Of a DNA stretch of 45,056 bases, positions 42,919 through 45,056 are shown piece by piece. A program made the position numbers and the translations under genes. The stretch is from Alphaproteobacteria bacterium (lineage in GTDB: Bacteria; Pseudomonadota; Alphaproteobacteria; SHVP01). Positions within the stretch are counted from its first letter, which is position 1, and each line of letters opens with the position of its first letter. The notes under the pieces are model-generated. The model saw nothing but the letters and a program-made list of their open reading frames with translations. It had not been told where the DNA came from and ran no database searches. The DNA is taken from assembly GCA_016869765.1 (NCBI GenBank), contig VGES01000027.1, positions 1 to 45,056 of the forward strand. Reading direction: 5' to 3'.

Positions 42919-43926
42919 CTAGAAGCTACGTCCGCCGAGCTTGAGGAGGTCGTAGCGGCTGCCGGCCTTGACTTTGAAATCGACCGGCTTGCCGTCACGC
43001 ACCACCTTAAGGTCGACCACACTGCCTGCCGGGCCCTGACGCCAAAGCGTGCGCAAGAACTCATCTTGCGAGCGGACGCGGACCGGGCCGACACCGACGA
43101 TGACGTCGCCGGGCTTTACGCCGGCTTTGGCGGCGGGCCCCTGGGCCCACATCGAGGTGATGACGATCCCTTCGCGTCCCCAATCCTGGGTAAACAGTCC
43201 CATCCAGGGGCGGGAATCCCCGCTCGCGCGGCCGGCGCTGATCAGATCAGCCAGAATCGGTTTCAAGAGGTTGATCGGGACGAACATATTGCCCGGCGGC
43301 CCGCTCGACTGACCGGTGACGTTGCGCAACATCAGCGAACCGACCCCCACCAATTCTCCGCTCGGATTGATCAGAGCCGCGCCACCCCAGTCCGGGTGGG
43401 CCGGGGAGGTGAAGATCGCCCGGTCGACGAGATACTCCCAGCCACCGGTGAACGTGCGGCGTTCGACGACGCTGGCTCCGATCACCGATTGCCGGCCGCC
43501 GGCACCGGCGACCAAGACGTTGTTGTTTTCCGTGATCGTATCGGAGTCTCCGAGACGCATCGGCTTGACGCCAAGCGGGGCGAGGGCACGCACCAAGCCG
43601 AATCCCGAATCGTGGTCGTAGCCGACATACTCGGCTGGGATCGTTTTACCGCTATGCAGTTTCAGGGTGATCGCATCGGCCTCGATCATGAGATAGCCGA
43701 TGGTGAGCACGAGCCCTTGCGAATCGATGACGATCCCGTTGCCCTCCCGTCGGGTACCGAGCCCAGCCGCCGTCGCGGCGTCGCGCGGCACGTCGGCGGT
43801 GAGGCGGACCACCGCGGCCAAAATCTCGTCGGCTGTCTGGGCGCTCGTCCGACCGGAGGCTAAGCCCAAGACCAGTGCAGCTATAAGGAGGAATGTGGAG
43901 ACGCGCAGTCGCAATGCTCGGTACAT
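42919..43926 (-). CDS. DegP/HtrA-like protein with PDZ domain, catalytic triad lost
   Basis: A 335-residue exported protein with signal peptide 1-30 (ending T-S-A-Q). It has a trypsin-like double barrel (about 32-235) and a PDZ domain (about 240-325: G-I-V-I-T-S-M, G-P-A-A-K-A-G-V-K-P-G-D-V-I). The fold landmarks are kept, but the catalytic residues are not. The T-N-Y-H-V block reads T-I-G-Y-L (75-79), the T-D-L-A-V block reads S-G-F-G-L (107-111), and G-N-S-G-G reads P-D-W-G-G (178-182). It is therefore predicted to be a non-proteolytic chaperone or scaffold. It converges on the amidase gene, with stops 2 bases apart. Confidence 0.88.
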   Translation of the reverse strand: MYRALRLRVSTFLLIAALVLGLASGRTSAQTADEILAAVVRLTADVPRDAATAAGLGTRREGNGIVIDSQGLVLTIGYLMIEADAITLKLHSGKTIPAEYVGYDHDSGFGLVRALAPLGVKPMRLGDSDTITENNNVLVAGAGGRQSVIGASVVERRTFTGGWEYLVDRAIFTSPAHPDWGGAALINPSGELVGVGSLMLRNVTGQSSGPPGNMFVPINLLKPILADLISAGRASGDSRPWMGLFTQDWGREGIVITSMWAQGPAAKAGVKPGDVIVGVGPVRVRSQDEFLRTLWRQGPAGSVVDLKVVRDGKPVDFKVKAGSRYDLLKLGGRSF

Positions 43927-44084
43927 GGAGACCCTGTGAGGAGCGACGAGGCCTAAGCCTAGCGTCGTTTGCCATCGCTCGCCACGCCCGCGGCGCGACC
44001 CTCGCCAAGGCGTGATCCTCGGGGCCGGCTCTAGCGGCGGGGCGAGGGGGCGGCCTAAGCTCGTTTCGGGATGGGGAGGGAAGC

Positions 44085-44419
44085 ATGCGCATAGCCATCA
44101 AGCGACGTTTCGCGATCGTCGGATCGCGCGCGGTCCACTACCGGCGCGCGGGGAAGGGCCCCCGGTCGTCCTTGTGCACGGCTCGCCTTCGAGTTCGCGG
44201 GCCATGGTGGCGCTCGCAGAGCGGTTGGCCGATCGCCACACGGTTTTCGCGTTCGATTCCCCTGGGTTCGGCGAGTCGGACCCGCTCGATCTCGATCACA
44301 TCGAGATCGAAGACCTTGCCGAGGCCGTCGCCGCCACGATGCGGGCCCTGAAGATGCCGAAGTGCGCGGTTTTCGGGACGCACACCGGGGCCTGCATCGC
44401 GCTCGAGGTGGCGCGCCGA
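44085..44419 (+). pseudogene. Frameshifted, truncated alpha/beta-hydrolase gene
   Basis: GGGGAGGG precedes the ATG. Codons 1-25 (ending R-R-A-G-K-G-P) match domain 1 of the fusion at 27956. The homology then continues in another frame: V-V-L-V-H-G-S-P-S-S-S, G-F-G-E-S-D-P-L and the elbow C-A-V-F-G-T-H-T-G-A. The break is a run of five C near 44160, where six would restore the frame, so it is either a real mutation or a sequencing error. Homology ends at E-V-A-R-R (about 44419), where an anti-sigma-like sequence begins. The cap and C-terminal half are missing. Confidence 0.7.
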
Positions 44420-44982
44420 TGGTCGGGCGATACCGCTTCGCCTGGGCGGAGCGGTTGCTACCGATCGCGGCGACTCTGGCTCTGGTCGTGTTGAGCGGTT
44501 TTGGCGGTTGGTCGCTGCGCGACTGGGTGAAGCCCATGCCATCTGCTGCGCTTGTCGAGGCATTCCCCGACCGGGCTCGTGTGGCACACGCGGTCTACGT
44601 TCCAGAGCGCCGCCATGCGGTCGAAGTGCAGGCCGATGAGGCTCATCTGGTTCCGTGGCTTACCCATCGCCTCGGGACCCGGGTCACGATCCCTGACCTC
44701 GGGCCAATGGGGTTTCGTCTATTGGGCGGTCGGCTGATCCCGGGAGAGAAGGCTCCGGCCGCCCAATTCCTCTATGAAGATAGGGAGGGCCGGCGCGTGT
44801 CGCTGTACCTGCGGCACGGCGATACCGGAGGGCGGGACGCCGTCTTCAGCTTTGCCGCGAGCCAAGACACGGGCGTCTACGATTGGATTAAGGGCGCCGT
44901 CGACTATGCCGTCGTTGGTGGAATTGAACGCGACGAACTCCTGTCGCTTGCCAAGCTGGTCTACCACCAAGTCGGCCACTGA
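44419..44982 (+). CDS. Anti-sigma-factor-like membrane protein, N-terminal domain missing
   Basis: About 187 residues if started at ATG 44419. There is one membrane segment near 11-30 (A-E-R-L-L-P-I-A-A-T-L-A-L-V-V-L), followed by a periplasmic domain with R-L-L-G-G-R-L-I-P-G, A-A-Q-F-L-Y-E-D and the tail L-L-S-L-A-K-L-V-Y. This matches the C-terminal part of the transmembrane anti-sigma regulators usually encoded next to an ECF sigma factor. The cytoplasmic sigma-binding domain that should precede the membrane segment is absent and no sigma gene is in the window. The 5' part is replaced by the hydrolase fragment, so this is probably the remnant of a deletion. Its own start and expression are doubtful. 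Confidence 0.6.
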   Translation: MVGRYRFAWAERLLPIAATLALVVLSGFGGWSLRDWVKPMPSAALVEAFPDRARVAHAVYVPERRHAVEVQADEAHLVPWLTHRLGTRVTIPDLGPMGFRLLGGRLIPGEKAPAAQFLYEDREGRRVSLYLRHGDTGGRDAVFSFAASQDTGVYDWIKGAVDYAVVGGIERDELLSLAKLVYHQVGH

Positions 44983-45056
44983 CACACCAGACGTTGTCAT
45001 TCGCCTGATCGCTCGCTAAGAGAGCGGCATGCACGCGCTGGCGATAACGGTCGACT

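Noticed and set aside
45028-45056. Possible start of a further plus-strand gene (ATG at 45028)
   Set aside because: Only nine codons lie in the window and no motif or strong Shine-Dalgarno supports it.
1-45056. CRISPR array, rRNA genes or phage module
   Set aside because: No regularly spaced repeats, rRNA-like sequence, cas genes or phage structural genes were seen on either strand.

Overview
The window is GC-rich (impression about 63-65%) bacterial chromosome of alphaproteobacterial character. I infer this from the tRNA with an encoded CCA end, the TRAP-TAXI importer, Tat-exported spermidine/putrescine-type binding proteins, a Tim44-domain protein and the general gene style. The genus cannot be fixed from the sequence. 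The window is dominated by solute import and small-molecule catabolism: one TRAP importer, two peptide/opine-type ABC importers with three binding proteins, one polyamine-type ABC importer with two binding proteins, and a set of hydrolases, CoA ligases and flavoproteins.

Layout. 1-496 has no recognisable gene. 497-586 is tRNA-Ser(UGA). 711-3610 holds an MFS (UMF1-type) exporter, a small basic protein and a Tim44-like membrane protein. 3607-6558 (minus) is a TAXI binding protein plus fused TRAP permease. 6751-10990 (plus) is alpha/beta hydrolase, flavoprotein and two ABC ATPases. It converges, sharing a stop-codon tetranucleotide, on 10987-14410 (minus), which encodes the binding protein and two permeases of the same kind of importer. 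14477-15261 is an internally deleted, frameshifted IS3-family element.

15371-39894 is one long, almost gap-free plus-strand supercluster. Its order is: binding protein, VOC protein, second binding protein, two permeases, two ATPases, amidohydrolase-fold protein, bicupin, two AMP-forming acyl-CoA ligases, a double alpha/beta-hydrolase fusion, a VAO-type flavoprotein, a Tat binding protein, a double isochorismatase-like hydrolase fusion, PotB/PotC/PotA-type ABC genes, a second Tat binding protein, a terminator, a beta-lactamase-fold esterase and an acyl-CoA dehydrogenase. Many genes overlap by ATGA or are spaced under 15 bases. The natural reading is an uncharacterised pathway that imports a nitrogen-containing or ester/amide-linked organic compound, hydrolyses it, activates the acid to a CoA thioester and oxidises it. 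The substrate is not deducible.

39899-45056 looks eroded. It has a truncated LpxR-like gene abutting a truncated secreted-protein gene, a frameshifted small secreted protein, a deacetylase and isochorismatase-like pair, a DegP-like protein that has lost its catalytic triad, and a hydrolase fragment joined to an anti-sigma-factor remnant. The two fusion junctions could be real deletions or assembly errors.

Most notable for follow-up are the two double-domain fusions, the non-canonical G-x-H-T-G nucleophile elbow shared by two hydrolases in the window, the amidohydrolase without its HxH metal motif, the catalytically dead DegP-like protein, and hairpins placed directly behind binding-protein genes in four transport operons.
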